From Flavobacterium cutihirudinis (GTDB lineage Bacteria; Bacteroidota; Bacteroidia; Flavobacteriales; Flavobacteriaceae): a DNA stretch of 64,000 nt. The notes under the pieces are model-generated. The model was given only the letters and a program-made list of their open reading frames with translations. It searched no databases and was not told the origin of the DNA. The stretch is from the NCBI RefSeq assembly GCF_003385895.1, contig NZ_QRDQ01000011.1, positions 248,001 through 312,000 of the forward strand, read 5' to 3'. Shown here in pieces: positions 8,717 to 18,246 of the stretch; within the stretch, counting starts at the first letter, position 1; each line of letters begins with the position of its first letter. The position numbers were made by a program, and so were the translations under genes.

Positions 8717-9673
8717 ATGCAATTCAGAACCCAAATTCCAATCTCAAAAAGTAAATCTCCAATCGATTATAATTCGAAAGTACTTTCTGTTGGTTCTTGC
8801 TTTGCAGAAAATATAGCAGAGAAATTTGATTATTTTAAGTTTCAAAATGAAACCAATCCGTTTGGGATTATTTTCAATCCGGTTTCAATCGAGAAAATAT
8901 TTCGAAGAGTTTGTGCTTTGGATTTTTATCAGGAAAAAGACGTTTTTTTTTACAACGAGCGTTGGCATTCGTATGAAGTGCATTCCGATTTAAGTAATTC
9001 TGGCCGACAAGAATTGCTTGAAACTTTAAATAAAGCAATTACAGAAACTAATAAACAATTAAAGGAAGCTACGCATATTATCATTACATACGGAACTTCC
9101 TGGATTTACAGAAATCTCGAAAGCGAAGAAATTGTAGCGAATTGCCATAAAGTGCCTCAAAAACAATTCTCAAAAGAATTATTGTCGACAGATATTATTC
9201 AAAAAAGCATTCAAAACACAATCGATTTAATTCAGACATTAAATCCAAACATAAATTTCATTTTCACCGTTTCCCCAGTTCGTCACATAAAAGACGGATT
9301 TGTCGAAAATCAATTAAGTAAATCACATTTGTTTTCTGCTCTTCATTCTGTGTTGAATACTGAACACTTAAAACTGAACACTGAATACTTTCCGTCGTAC
9401 GAAATCATGATGGATGAACTTCGCGATTATCGTTTTTATTCCGAAGATATGTTACATCCCAACCAAATAGCAATCGATTATATCTGGAAGCTTTTCAGCG
9501 AAAATTACATTGCTCAGGAAAGCATTTCTATAATGCAAGAAGTTGATGAAATTCAAAAAAGCTTGCGTCACAGAAGCTTCAATCCAGAATCAGAACAACA
9601 TCAAAAATTCTTAGCAAATCTTCAAAAGAAAATAAATCTTTTAGGAGAAAAACTGCCACAAATCAAATTCTAA
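8717..9673 (+). CDS. GSCFA domain-containing protein
   Basis: This 318-residue protein has the signature LSVGSCFAENIAEKF at about residues 24-38, followed by NPFGIIFNP. A typical SGNH-hydrolase-like C-terminal block contains SPVRHIKDG (about 190) and EDMLHPN (about 243), which would supply a catalytic Asp/His pair. GSCFA proteins are thought to be relatives of SGNH esterases, but substrates are unknown. No signal peptide is visible. A TAACTTTG (8693-8700) upstream resembles a -7 element. It is a single gene with no operon partners. Confidence 0.9.
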   Translation: MQFRTQIPISKSKSPIDYNSKVLSVGSCFAENIAEKFDYFKFQNETNPFGIIFNPVSIEKIFRRVCALDFYQEKDVFFYNERWHSYEVHSDLSNSGRQELLETLNKAITETNKQLKEATHIIITYGTSWIYRNLESEEIVANCHKVPQKQFSKELLSTDIIQKSIQNTIDLIQTLNPNINFIFTVSPVRHIKDGFVENQLSKSHLFSALHSVLNTEHLKLNTEYFPSYEIMMDELRDYRFYSEDMLHPNQIAIDYIWKLFSENYIAQESISIMQEVDEIQKSLRHRSFNPESEQHQKFLANLQKKINLLGEKLPQIKF

Positions 9674-9750
9674 ACATGCATTTGGTTTCAATTAATGAGG
9701 TTTAATTGCATTAATTTATTGCTTCAATTTTTAGAGACTAATAAGAAAAA

Positions 9751-9775
9751 CTTAGCGCCTTTGTGCCTTCGTGGC
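9751..9775. repeat. interspersed repeat half, 'CTTAGCGCC...GTGGC'
   Basis: In the GSCFA-tamB gap (9674-9908) this sequence resembles the right arm of the inverted repeat at 18127-18246 (CTTAGTGCCTTTGTGGC). No matching left arm is seen here, so it is probably a degenerate copy. The rest of the gap shows no gene. Confidence 0.5.
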
Positions 9776-9908
9776 AAAACAACAGTGAAATTTTAGAATA
9801 ATTGCAGATAATTGTGTAAATTGTTAAGATTTAAAATTTACATTTTTGTAGACTGTATAATTATAGCCTTATAAAATCGCAATTAATCTAATCGTGTTTT
9901 GTTGACGT

Positions 9909-12900
9909 ATGAATAAGAAATCAATTCATTTTCTAAAAAAAACACTTCGTGTACTTCTTTGGTGCGTGGGTTCTGTAGTTGCGCTTTTATTACTTCTTAT
10001 TATTTTAATTCAGGTTCCGTCAGTCCAGAATTTTGTTAAGGACAAAGCGATTTCTTACCTTCATAAAAAGATTAAAACCAAAGTTTCTTTAGATCATATT
10101 TCGATTAAATTTCCAAAAGATGTAGTGCTGGAAGGTTTCTATTTTGAAGATCAAAAAAAAGACACTTTGTTGGCCGGTAAACGTTTGGAACTTGATGTTG
10201 ATCTTTTTAAATTAGTCAGCAGTGAACTCGAAATCAATTCGGTTTCTTTAGAAAATACTACAGCTAACATTTCCCGAAATAAGGATGGCGTTTTCAATTT
10301 TGATTACATTATAAAGGCATTTGAATCAAAAGAACCAAAAGTCGAAGATCCAAATGCAGAACCTTTTAAAATATCTGTTGTAAAAGTCAATTTAGATAAT
10401 ATCAAATTCAATTTTAAAGATGATTTTTCTAAAAATGATATTCGCGTAAAACTGACGCATTTTGACACGAAATTCAAAGAATTTGATTTGGATAAAATGA
10501 ATTTCGATATTCCAAACATCGATCTTGACGGATTGAAATTGGTTTTGAATCAAGATGTTGTAGAGAAAATTGCTGAAGTTTCGGTAAAAACAGTTGATAC
10601 GATTTCTAAGCGACCAGATTTCAAATTAAAACTCGGAAAAATCAGTTTGTCAAAAATTGATATTGCTTATGATAATAAAGATTCAAAATTAGATTCGGGA
10701 ATAAAACTCGGAAATTTAAATTTGTCTTTCAACGAAATTGATTTAAACAAACAGCTTTTAGATTTCGATACTTTCGAACTAAAAAATCTTAGCGGAAATT
10801 TAAGATTAGGCGCACAAGACAAACAAATTCAAACTCCAAGTTTAGATACAACAGCCATAAAACAAGCAGGCTGGAAAGCAAAACTTAATAAAGTTGACAT
10901 TGAAAATGTTGCATTCAAATTTGATGATATGCAGTCAAAACCTATTGCAAAAGGATTAGATTACAGCCATTTGGATTTGAATAAATTCAACTTTCAAGCC
11001 GAAAAACTGTATTATGCCAATGATACGATTTCAGGAAATATCAAATCTCTGGCCGTTATTGAAAAAAGCGGTTTAAATATTCAGGCTTTAAAAACCGACT
11101 TTTTCTACGGTCCAAAAAATGCATATCTGAATAATTTATATTTAAAAACACCGCAAACCCTTCTTCAGGATAAAATTAAAGTGGAATATAAATCGCTCAA
11201 AGCACTTCAAAAAGATCTTGCAAATCTTTCGATTGAAGCCAATGTAAAGAATTCAAAAATTGGTTTCAAAGATATTTTACTTTTTGCGCCCGATTTACGA
11301 AATACAAATCCGTTTAAAAGTAATCCAAATGCTGTTTTGGCAATTAACACACGTTTGAGTGGAAAAGTAAAAGATTTAGATATTCCGTTATTTGAAATGA
11401 GCGGAATCGGAACTACAAAAGTTTCCCTTTCGGGGAAGATAAAAGGACTACCTGACGCTCAAAAAGCGTATTACGATTTGAATATCAAAAAACTTTCGAG
11501 CACTTCAAAAGACATTTATGGTTTTGTGCCGAAAGGAACAATTCCGACGAATATTCAAATTCCGCAACAACTGAGTTTACAAGGAAAATTCAAAGGTTCA
11601 GTACAAAATTTCAAAACAAATCTAGCTTTGAACAGTAGTTTCGGAAATGCAAAAGTCGATGCATTATTTGATCAGCGTGTCAAAAAAAGAGAAAGATACG
11701 ATGCGACAGTTTATTTAGTGGATTTCAATTTGGGAAGATTAATCAAAAATGATTCAATCGGAAAAATTACGCTTAAAGCGAAAGTCAAAGGAACTGGTTT
11801 AGATCCAAAAACGGCAAATGCAGTTGTTGACGGATTGGTTCAAAAAGCAGTTTTCAATAAATATACGTACAAAGATTTGGCATTAAAAGGAAATATCGAA
11901 AATGGATCTTTTGCCGTAAAATCAGGAATGAAAGACCCAAATTTGAATTTTGATTTGGTTGCCAGCGGAAATACAAAAGAGAAATATCCGGCCATAAAAT
12001 TGAAATTAAACCTTGATATAGCCGATTTAGAAAAACTGAATCTTCACGCCGGACCAATGAAACTTCGCGGAAATATTGATGCAGATATTGCCAACAGTAA
12101 TCCTGATTTTCTAAACGGGAAAGTGTTTCTGTCAAACATTCAGATTTTGCAGGATAAGGAACCGATTGTTTTAGATTCGGTTCGCGTAATTGCTTTTTCA
12201 GATAATACGAGAAATAATATCAAAATTTCATCGCAGTTTTTAAAAGCCGAAGTTGACGGAAAATACAAATTGACGACTTTAACATCAGCAATAAAAAAAT
12301 CATTATCGAAATATATTGATTTAAAAAATCCGAAAGTAAACGGAGAATCGGATGAACAACGATTGGCTTTTACTTTAACAGTTGATAACGACCCGATTTT
12401 GTTTCAATTAATTCCGAAACTGACAGGTTTAGAGCCTATTAAAATTACCGGAAAATATAATAATGTTGCTGATTCTTTAGAGATAAAAGGTTCAATTCCG
12501 AGAATTGTTTACGCAGATAATACGATTTCTGACGGAAAAATAAATATCGAGGCCAAAGAAAACGCTTTAGAATATTCGGTTTCAGTTGCTACAATTGAAA
12601 GCGGTTCATTGAAAATTCCGTATACCAATTTATCAGGAAAAGTGGAGAATAATATTCTGGATTATGCACTCGAAATAAAAGATGCAAAAGACAAACAGCA
12701 ATATTTTGTTGGAGGAGAATTCAAAGCAGAAGATTCTAAAAACATCTTCAAAATTGATGCTGAAAATTTCGTTTTAAATTATGACAAATGGAAAATCGAT
12801 CCGGAAAATGCAATTGAATTTGGGAAAAATCAACTTTATATCAATAAGTTTTTCCTTGGAAATGACGGAAATGAATTAAAGATTCAATCACAAGGAACAG

Positions 12901-15011
12901 GAAATAACGCACCAATTCAGGTTGATTTTGTGAACTTTAAAATTGAAACCATCATGAACATTGTCAAAAAAGACAAATTGCTCATGCAAGGTTTGATTAA
13001 CGGAAATGCGGTTGTCGAAAACGTAATGACAAAACCCACTTTCACGTCAGATTTAAAAATTGATGATTTTACTTTTAAAGGTGATAAAGTGGGCGATTTA
13101 GAAGTAAAAGTAGATAATAAAACGGCGAATATTTTGGCTGCAAATGTACAGTTGAGCGATGAAGGAAACGACGTAAATCTTACAGGAGATTATCTGATTG
13201 ACGCAGGAACTTTTGATTTTGATGTAGCAATAAACAAACTGAACATCAAAAGCATTCAGGGTTTCAGTATGGATAATATCTCTGAAGGAACAGGTTATTT
13301 ATCAGGAAATTTTAAAATTCAGGGCACAACTGATGCACCTAAAATTAATGGAGAACTTAATTTTAATGACTCGGCATTTAGAGTTACACAGTTGAATTCC
13401 TATTTCAAAATAGATCAGGAAAAAATCACTTTTAATGATGGCATTATCACCTTTGATAAGTTTACGCTTCATGACGAAAACGAAAACGAATTATCGGTTG
13501 ATGGTACTATTCAGTCACCAGATTTCAGGAAATATAACTTTGGATTAATCATTACAGCCGATGATTTTAGAGCCATACATTCTAAAGCTACTGATAATGA
13601 TTTGTTTTACGGAGATTTGTTTTTGGATACCAAATTAAACGTAAAAGGAACGCTTGAAAACCCAGTTATTGGCGGAAATATTAAAGTCAACAAAGAAACT
13701 AAGTTTACGGTTGTTTTACCACAGTCAGATCCTTCGATTGCTGACAGAGAAGGAATTGTAGAATTTGTTGACGAGGACAATCAATACCTGAGACAAACTG
13801 TTGCAATGGAGAAAAAACTAAATCAGTCCGAATTAATCGGTATGGACGTAAGCGTTGATATTTCGATTGATAAAGAAGCAGAACTGACTTTGATTATTGA
13901 TAAAGGAAACGGCGATTATCTAAACTTGAAAGGTGAAGCGCAGTTAACAGGCGGAATTGATCCTTCGGGAAAAACGACTTTAACCGGTAAATATGAATTT
14001 ACAGATGGAGCATATGAAATGAATTTCAACATGATCCGAAGAAAATTCAATATTCAAAAAGGAAGTTCAATCACCTGGAATGGAGAACCAACAATGGCAA
14101 GTTTGAATATTACGGCGATTTATAAAGTAGAAACTGCGCCAATTGATTTGCTTGGAAATCAATTAGGTGATAGAACTCAAGCCGAAAAAAACACGTTTAA
14201 ACAAAAACTACCGTTTGAGACACATTTAAAAATGAATGGTGAATTGTTAAAGCCGGAAATTACTTTTGATATTGTGCTTCCAGAAGGTAATTATGGGGTT
14301 TCATCAAATGTTGTAGATATGTCGCGAACAAAATTGGAGCAATTGCGCCAAGAACCGGCAGAGATGAACAAACAGGTTTTTGCACTTTTATTGTTGAATA
14401 GATTTATTGGAGAAAATCCGTTTGCGAGCGAAAGCGGAGGAACAAGTGCCGAATCTTTGGCAAGACAAAGTGTAAGTAAGATTCTGTCACAACAATTAAA
14501 TGATTTTGCCGGAGAATTGATAAGTGGTGTTCAATTGGAATTTGATTTAGAATCAACTGAAGATTATACGACTGGAACGATGGAAAACAGAACCGATTTG
14601 AATGTTGGTGTTTCTAAAAAACTTTTAGACGATCGATTGAAAGTTACAGTTGGAAGCAGTTTTGCAGTCGAAGGACAAGAGCGCGCCAACGAGCAAAGTA
14701 CCAATATTGCGGGTGACGTTGCGTTAGATTATCAGTTGACGAAAGACGGCCGTTATATGCTTCGTGCGTATCGTAAAAACGAGTATCAGGTGGCAGTTGA
14801 AGGACAAGTAATTGAAACCGGAATTGCTTTTATTATTACGATGAGCTACAATAAATTCCGCGAACTTTTTCATCGCAGTGAAGCAGAAAAGGAAATGATT
14901 AGAGAAGAAAAACTGCGTAAAGAACGACAAAAACAAAAGGATAAAGAAGCGAAAGAAAAAGAGAATAAAGAAGAAGAAGATGAAATTAAAGGCACAGATA
15001 TAAAAACATAA
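9909..15011 (+). CDS. tamB: TamB-like translocation and assembly protein (DUF490/AsmA-related)
   Basis: This 1700-residue protein has an N-terminal signal-anchor (about 16-37, WCVGSVVALLLLLIILIQVP). A long series of beta-rich repeats follows, and the conserved TamB C-terminal domain lies at about 1270-1640 (GGIDPSGKTTLTGKYEF, RKFNIQKGSSITWNGEPTMA). A charged K/E-rich tail ends the protein. TamB bridges the periplasm and is linked to outer-membrane biogenesis and lipid transport. The downstream gene, 4 nt away, is the TamA/BamA-type partner, so the two are almost certainly one transcription unit. The length is within the range of Bacteroidota TamB proteins. Confidence 0.93.
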   Translation: MNKKSIHFLKKTLRVLLWCVGSVVALLLLLIILIQVPSVQNFVKDKAISYLHKKIKTKVSLDHISIKFPKDVVLEGFYFEDQKKDTLLAGKRLELDVDLFKLVSSELEINSVSLENTTANISRNKDGVFNFDYIIKAFESKEPKVEDPNAEPFKISVVKVNLDNIKFNFKDDFSKNDIRVKLTHFDTKFKEFDLDKMNFDIPNIDLDGLKLVLNQDVVEKIAEVSVKTVDTISKRPDFKLKLGKISLSKIDIAYDNKDSKLDSGIKLGNLNLSFNEIDLNKQLLDFDTFELKNLSGNLRLGAQDKQIQTPSLDTTAIKQAGWKAKLNKVDIENVAFKFDDMQSKPIAKGLDYSHLDLNKFNFQAEKLYYANDTISGNIKSLAVIEKSGLNIQALKTDFFYGPKNAYLNNLYLKTPQTLLQDKIKVEYKSLKALQKDLANLSIEANVKNSKIGFKDILLFAPDLRNTNPFKSNPNAVLAINTRLSGKVKDLDIPLFEMSGIGTTKVSLSGKIKGLPDAQKAYYDLNIKKLSSTSKDIYGFVPKGTIPTNIQIPQQLSLQGKFKGSVQNFKTNLALNSSFGNAKVDALFDQRVKKRERYDATVYLVDFNLGRLIKNDSIGKITLKAKVKGTGLDPKTANAVVDGLVQKAVFNKYTYKDLALKGNIENGSFAVKSGMKDPNLNFDLVASGNTKEKYPAIKLKLNLDIADLEKLNLHAGPMKLRGNIDADIANSNPDFLNGKVFLSNIQILQDKEPIVLDSVRVIAFSDNTRNNIKISSQFLKAEVDGKYKLTTLTSAIKKSLSKYIDLKNPKVNGESDEQRLAFTLTVDNDPILFQLIPKLTGLEPIKITGKYNNVADSLEIKGSIPRIVYADNTISDGKINIEAKENALEYSVSVATIESGSLKIPYTNLSGKVENNILDYALEIKDAKDKQQYFVGGEFKAEDSKNIFKIDAENFVLNYDKWKIDPENAIEFGKNQLYINKFFLGNDGNELKIQSQGTGNNAPIQVDFVNFKIETIMNIVKKDKLLMQGLINGNAVVENVMTKPTFTSDLKIDDFTFKGDKVGDLEVKVDNKTANILAANVQLSDEGNDVNLTGDYLIDAGTFDFDVAINKLNIKSIQGFSMDNISEGTGYLSGNFKIQGTTDAPKINGELNFNDSAFRVTQLNSYFKIDQEKITFNDGIITFDKFTLHDENENELSVDGTIQSPDFRKYNFGLIITADDFRAIHSKATDNDLFYGDLFLDTKLNVKGTLENPVIGGNIKVNKETKFTVVLPQSDPSIADREGIVEFVDEDNQYLRQTVAMEKKLNQSELIGMDVSVDISIDKEAELTLIIDKGNGDYLNLKGEAQLTGGIDPSGKTTLTGKYEFTDGAYEMNFNMIRRKFNIQKGSSITWNGEPTMASLNITAIYKVETAPIDLLGNQLGDRTQAEKNTFKQKLPFETHLKMNGELLKPEITFDIVLPEGNYGVSSNVVDMSRTKLEQLRQEPAEMNKQVFALLLLNRFIGENPFASESGGTSAESLARQSVSKILSQQLNDFAGELISGVQLEFDLESTEDYTTGTMENRTDLNVGVSKKLLDDRLKVTVGSSFAVEGQERANEQSTNIAGDVALDYQLTKDGRYMLRAYRKNEYQVAVEGQVIETGIAFIITMSYNKFRELFHRSEAEKEMIREEKLRKERQKQKDKEAKEKENKEEEDEIKGTDIKT

Positions 15012-15015
15012 TAAG

Positions 15016-17310
15016 ATGAAAAACAGATATATAAAATATTTTATTACGCTGTCCTTATTTTTTGTTTTTGGATGCAGTAATACTAAATATTTGCCCGAAG
15101 GCGATTTGCTTTATACTGGCGCTTCAGTAAAAGTGAAAGATTCAATTATTAAAAAGAAAGACCGAAAAGTATTAGAAAATCAGCTTGAAGACTTGCTTCG
15201 CCCAAAACCGAATAAACAATTTTTGGGTCTTCGCCCGAAATTATGGATTTATAATATTGCCGGACAACCCAAAAAAGACAAGGGATTTCGATATTGGCTT
15301 CGAACAAAAGTAGGTGAAGAACCTGTACTTTTTAGTAAAGTAGATTTAGATTATAATGCATCGGTTTTAAGAAATTTTACAGAAAATAAGGGCTATTTCA
15401 AAACCCGTGTAAGTGCCGATTCGACGGTTCGAAACAAAAGAGTTACAGCTGAATATATTGTGATTCCAAAAAAACAATACATCATTAAAAGCGTCACTTT
15501 TCCTGATGATTCATTGGCAATGTCAAGAATTATAGGAAGATCAAGCCGAAGAAGTTTATTGAAAGTTGGAAATCCGTATGATTTAGATGTTATAAAAGCC
15601 GAAAGAGAAAGAATCGACGCAAGACTGAAAGAGAAAGGGTATTATTATTTTAACCCCGATTATATTTTAGCTAAAATTGACAGTAGTAAAGGCGATCATG
15701 AAGTAAAAATTAGATTAGTCATAAAAGATGAGGCTCCTCCAAAAGCACTGACAGCTTATAAAATTGATAAAATCGTTGTTTATCCAAATTTCTCGATTTC
15801 AAAAGACAGTGTAAAATACAAACCTGAAGACGTTGTTCAATACAAGGATTTTACAATTATTGATACGGCCGATACTTTTAAACCGAGAGTTTTTGACCGA
15901 ACAATTTATTTCAAAAAAGGAGATTTATACAATAGGAAAGATCATAATTTGACTTTAAACCGATTTGTGAATTTAGGCACTTTCAGTTTTGTGAAAAATG
16001 AATTCAGAACCTCAGACAGCATAAAAAATGCACTGGATTCATATTATTATCTAACGCTTTTACCAAAGAAATTTATTCGTGTTGAGGTTTTAGGAAAAAC
16101 AAATTCGGCGAGTTATACTGGTACAGAACTTAATGTAAACTGGAACAACCGAAATTTATTTAAAGGAGCAGAATTGCTGACGGTTTCAGTTTTTGGCGGT
16201 GCCGATTTTCAGCTTGGAGGAGTAAATAAAGGCAAAAATATATATAAAATAGGAACAGAAACGAGTTTGACCTGGCCAAGATTTATAACGCCATTTCATA
16301 TTGATGGATCAAGCGAATATGTTCCAAGGACAAAAGCAACGCTTCGTTATGAATATCAAAACAGAACACAGTTGTACGCTTTGAATTCGTTTAAAACTTC
16401 TTTTGGTTACTTGTGGAAAGAAAATGCTCGAAAAGAACATCAATTGAATGTCATGGATATCACGTATGTGAGTCCAAATCATGTAACGCAAGAATATCTT
16501 GACGATATTAAGGACGATCCGTCATTAGGAAAAGTAATAGAGAAACAATTGATTTTTGGGCCAACCTATACCTACACGTACACAAATACGATGCAGAAGC
16601 GTAAGAAGAATACGTTTTATTTTAGCGGAGAATTGGATTTAGCCGGAAATATTACAGGTTTGGTTACCGGCGCAAATGTCAAAAAGAACGATACGATTAA
16701 AATTTTTGATGTTCCGTTTAGCCAATATGCAAAAATTCGCGGCGATTTCAGGCACTATTTAAAATTAGGGAAAGAAAGTGAATTAGCCAGTCGAATTATT
16801 GTTGGAGCTGGTATTCCTTATGGAAATTCGAGTGTTTTACCTACGTCAAAGCAGTTTGTCGTTGGTGGAACAAATAGTATAAGGGCTTTTAGAGCTAGAT
16901 CAATTGGGCCAGGAAGTTACATAAACACAGCCACAACAAATGATTATCTGCCAGATCAATCGGGAGATTTGAAATTGGAATTTAGTACCGAATATCGAGC
17001 GAAACTTTTTAGTATTGTAAAAGGAGCAGCCTTTATTGATGCAGGAAATATTTGGCTTATGAATGCTGACCCAAATAAACCAGGAGCAGAAATTTCTAAA
17101 GATTTTATGAAAGAAATCGCAGTAGGCGCTGGTGTAGGTTTACGATTTGATGTGTCTTTCTTTATTTTAAGAACCGATTTGGCATTTCCGCTAAGGAAAC
17201 CGTATTTGCCTGATGGTGAAAGATGGGTAATTAAAGACATCGATTTTGGAAGCGGACCTTGGAGAAAAGAAAATCTGATTTTGAATATTGCTATTGGATA
17301 TCCGTTTTAA
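15016..17310 (+). CDS. tamL: TamA/BamA-superfamily outer-membrane lipoprotein (TamL type)
   Basis: This 764-residue protein has a lipoprotein signal peptide with the lipobox FVFGC (Cys about residue 20). POTRA-like segments fill about 30-330, and an Omp85 beta-barrel fills about 370-764. The barrel includes the VGGTNSIRAFRARSIGPGSY motif, the VRGF-type loop of the Omp85 family, and ends in an aromatic residue (AIGYPF). Bacteroidota carry a lipidated TamA variant called TamL, which fits. It starts 4 nt after tamB. It probably forms the outer-membrane half of the TAM complex. The name rests on domain order and neighbour, not on a search. Confidence 0.9.
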   Translation: MKNRYIKYFITLSLFFVFGCSNTKYLPEGDLLYTGASVKVKDSIIKKKDRKVLENQLEDLLRPKPNKQFLGLRPKLWIYNIAGQPKKDKGFRYWLRTKVGEEPVLFSKVDLDYNASVLRNFTENKGYFKTRVSADSTVRNKRVTAEYIVIPKKQYIIKSVTFPDDSLAMSRIIGRSSRRSLLKVGNPYDLDVIKAERERIDARLKEKGYYYFNPDYILAKIDSSKGDHEVKIRLVIKDEAPPKALTAYKIDKIVVYPNFSISKDSVKYKPEDVVQYKDFTIIDTADTFKPRVFDRTIYFKKGDLYNRKDHNLTLNRFVNLGTFSFVKNEFRTSDSIKNALDSYYYLTLLPKKFIRVEVLGKTNSASYTGTELNVNWNNRNLFKGAELLTVSVFGGADFQLGGVNKGKNIYKIGTETSLTWPRFITPFHIDGSSEYVPRTKATLRYEYQNRTQLYALNSFKTSFGYLWKENARKEHQLNVMDITYVSPNHVTQEYLDDIKDDPSLGKVIEKQLIFGPTYTYTYTNTMQKRKKNTFYFSGELDLAGNITGLVTGANVKKNDTIKIFDVPFSQYAKIRGDFRHYLKLGKESELASRIIVGAGIPYGNSSVLPTSKQFVVGGTNSIRAFRARSIGPGSYINTATTNDYLPDQSGDLKLEFSTEYRAKLFSIVKGAAFIDAGNIWLMNADPNKPGAEISKDFMKEIAVGAGVGLRFDVSFFILRTDLAFPLRKPYLPDGERWVIKDIDFGSGPWRKENLILNIAIGYPF

Positions 17311-17320
17311 AGGTTTTTTT

Positions 17321-17444
17321 GCCACTAATTTCACGAATTAGCACAAATTTCTCTTCTGTATTTTTCAATTTTACGAATTAAAAATTCGAAAAAATTAAAA
17401 TGTAAACGTTCCAAAAAATTAGTGTAATTAGTGAAATTAGTGGC
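17321..17444. repeat. interspersed inverted repeat with GCCAC...GTGGC ends
   Basis: Exact 14-base arms, GCCACTAATTTCAC (17321-17334) and its complement (17431-17444), with imperfect inner complementarity, fill most of the gap between tamL and the DUF4230 gene. T-runs on the left and A-runs on the right could also make it terminate transcription from either side. Confidence 0.75.
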
Positions 17445-17493
17445 AAAAAAAACTAAAAAAAAGCAGTAAATTGGTCTAAAATATTTTAGAGGA

Positions 17494-18123
17494 ATGCAAA
17501 ACTTAGTCAAAAGAATTATAGGGATCAGTGTTATTGTTTTAGTCATTATTCTGGCTTTCAAATTCTGCCAATTCAAAAAAGATGATGATAAAGATATTGA
17601 GTATAATACCAATTTAATTCAGCAACAGATTCTTAATGTTGGAAAATTGGTTGTCACCGAAGGGCATTTCTCAGAAGTTATTACCTATAAAAATCAGCAG
17701 AAATACTTAATGGACATGATTTCTTTTGAGAAGAAAGCACTTGTTGTTGTAAATGCGAATGTGACCGTTGCTTACGATTTGCATAAAATGAAATATGATA
17801 TCGACGAAAAAAACAAAACCATCACAATTTTAAATATCCCAAAAGAAGAAATCACTATCAATCCGGATATTAAGTTTTATGATATTGAACAAAGTCAGAT
17901 GAATCAATTTACAGGAGATGATTATAATAAAATAAACAAATCAGTAAAAGCGAATCTGGCTAAGAAAATCGAAACATCTTCATTAAAAACAAACGCCGAA
18001 AATCGCTTAATCAGTGAGTTATCAAAGATTTTGATTTTGACCAATTCAATGGGCTGGAAGTTGCAATACAACGGAAAAACAATTGAATCTGAGACTGAGT
18101 TAAATCAGGATTTGAAATTGTGA
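17494..18123 (+). CDS. DUF4230 domain protein, membrane-anchored
   Basis: This 209-residue protein has one N-terminal membrane segment (about 8-24, IIGISVIVLVIILAF) and a DUF4230 domain over most of the rest. Recognisable blocks are VGKLVVTEGHFSEVITY, VNANVTVAYDL and ITILNIPKEEITINPDIKFYDIEQSQMN. The domain is predicted to lie on the periplasmic side. The family's function is unknown. The stop lies 3 nt before the inverted repeat at 18127. Confidence 0.85.
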   Translation: MQNLVKRIIGISVIVLVIILAFKFCQFKKDDDKDIEYNTNLIQQQILNVGKLVVTEGHFSEVITYKNQQKYLMDMISFEKKALVVVNANVTVAYDLHKMKYDIDEKNKTITILNIPKEEITINPDIKFYDIEQSQMNQFTGDDYNKINKSVKANLAKKIETSSLKTNAENRLISELSKILILTNSMGWKLQYNGKTIESETELNQDLKL

Positions 18124-18126
18124 TTT

Positions 18127-18246
18127 GCCACAAAGTCGCAAAGTTTTTTTGCCAAGGATTAAAAGATTAGAATGATTTTTTGAATCGCCTCCAGCTAAAG
18201 CGCGAGGCAATTCAAAAAAAACTTTGTGTCTTAGTGCCTTTGTGGC
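18127..18246. repeat. interspersed inverted repeat between convergent genes
   Basis: Arms GCCACAAAG (18127-18135) and CTTTGTGGC (18238-18246) bound a 120-bp unit. An inner hairpin lies near 18183-18212 (GAAT.GCCTC...GAGGC.ATTC). The right arm overlaps the last five codons and stop of the aromatic amino acid hydroxylase gene. Confidence 0.75.
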
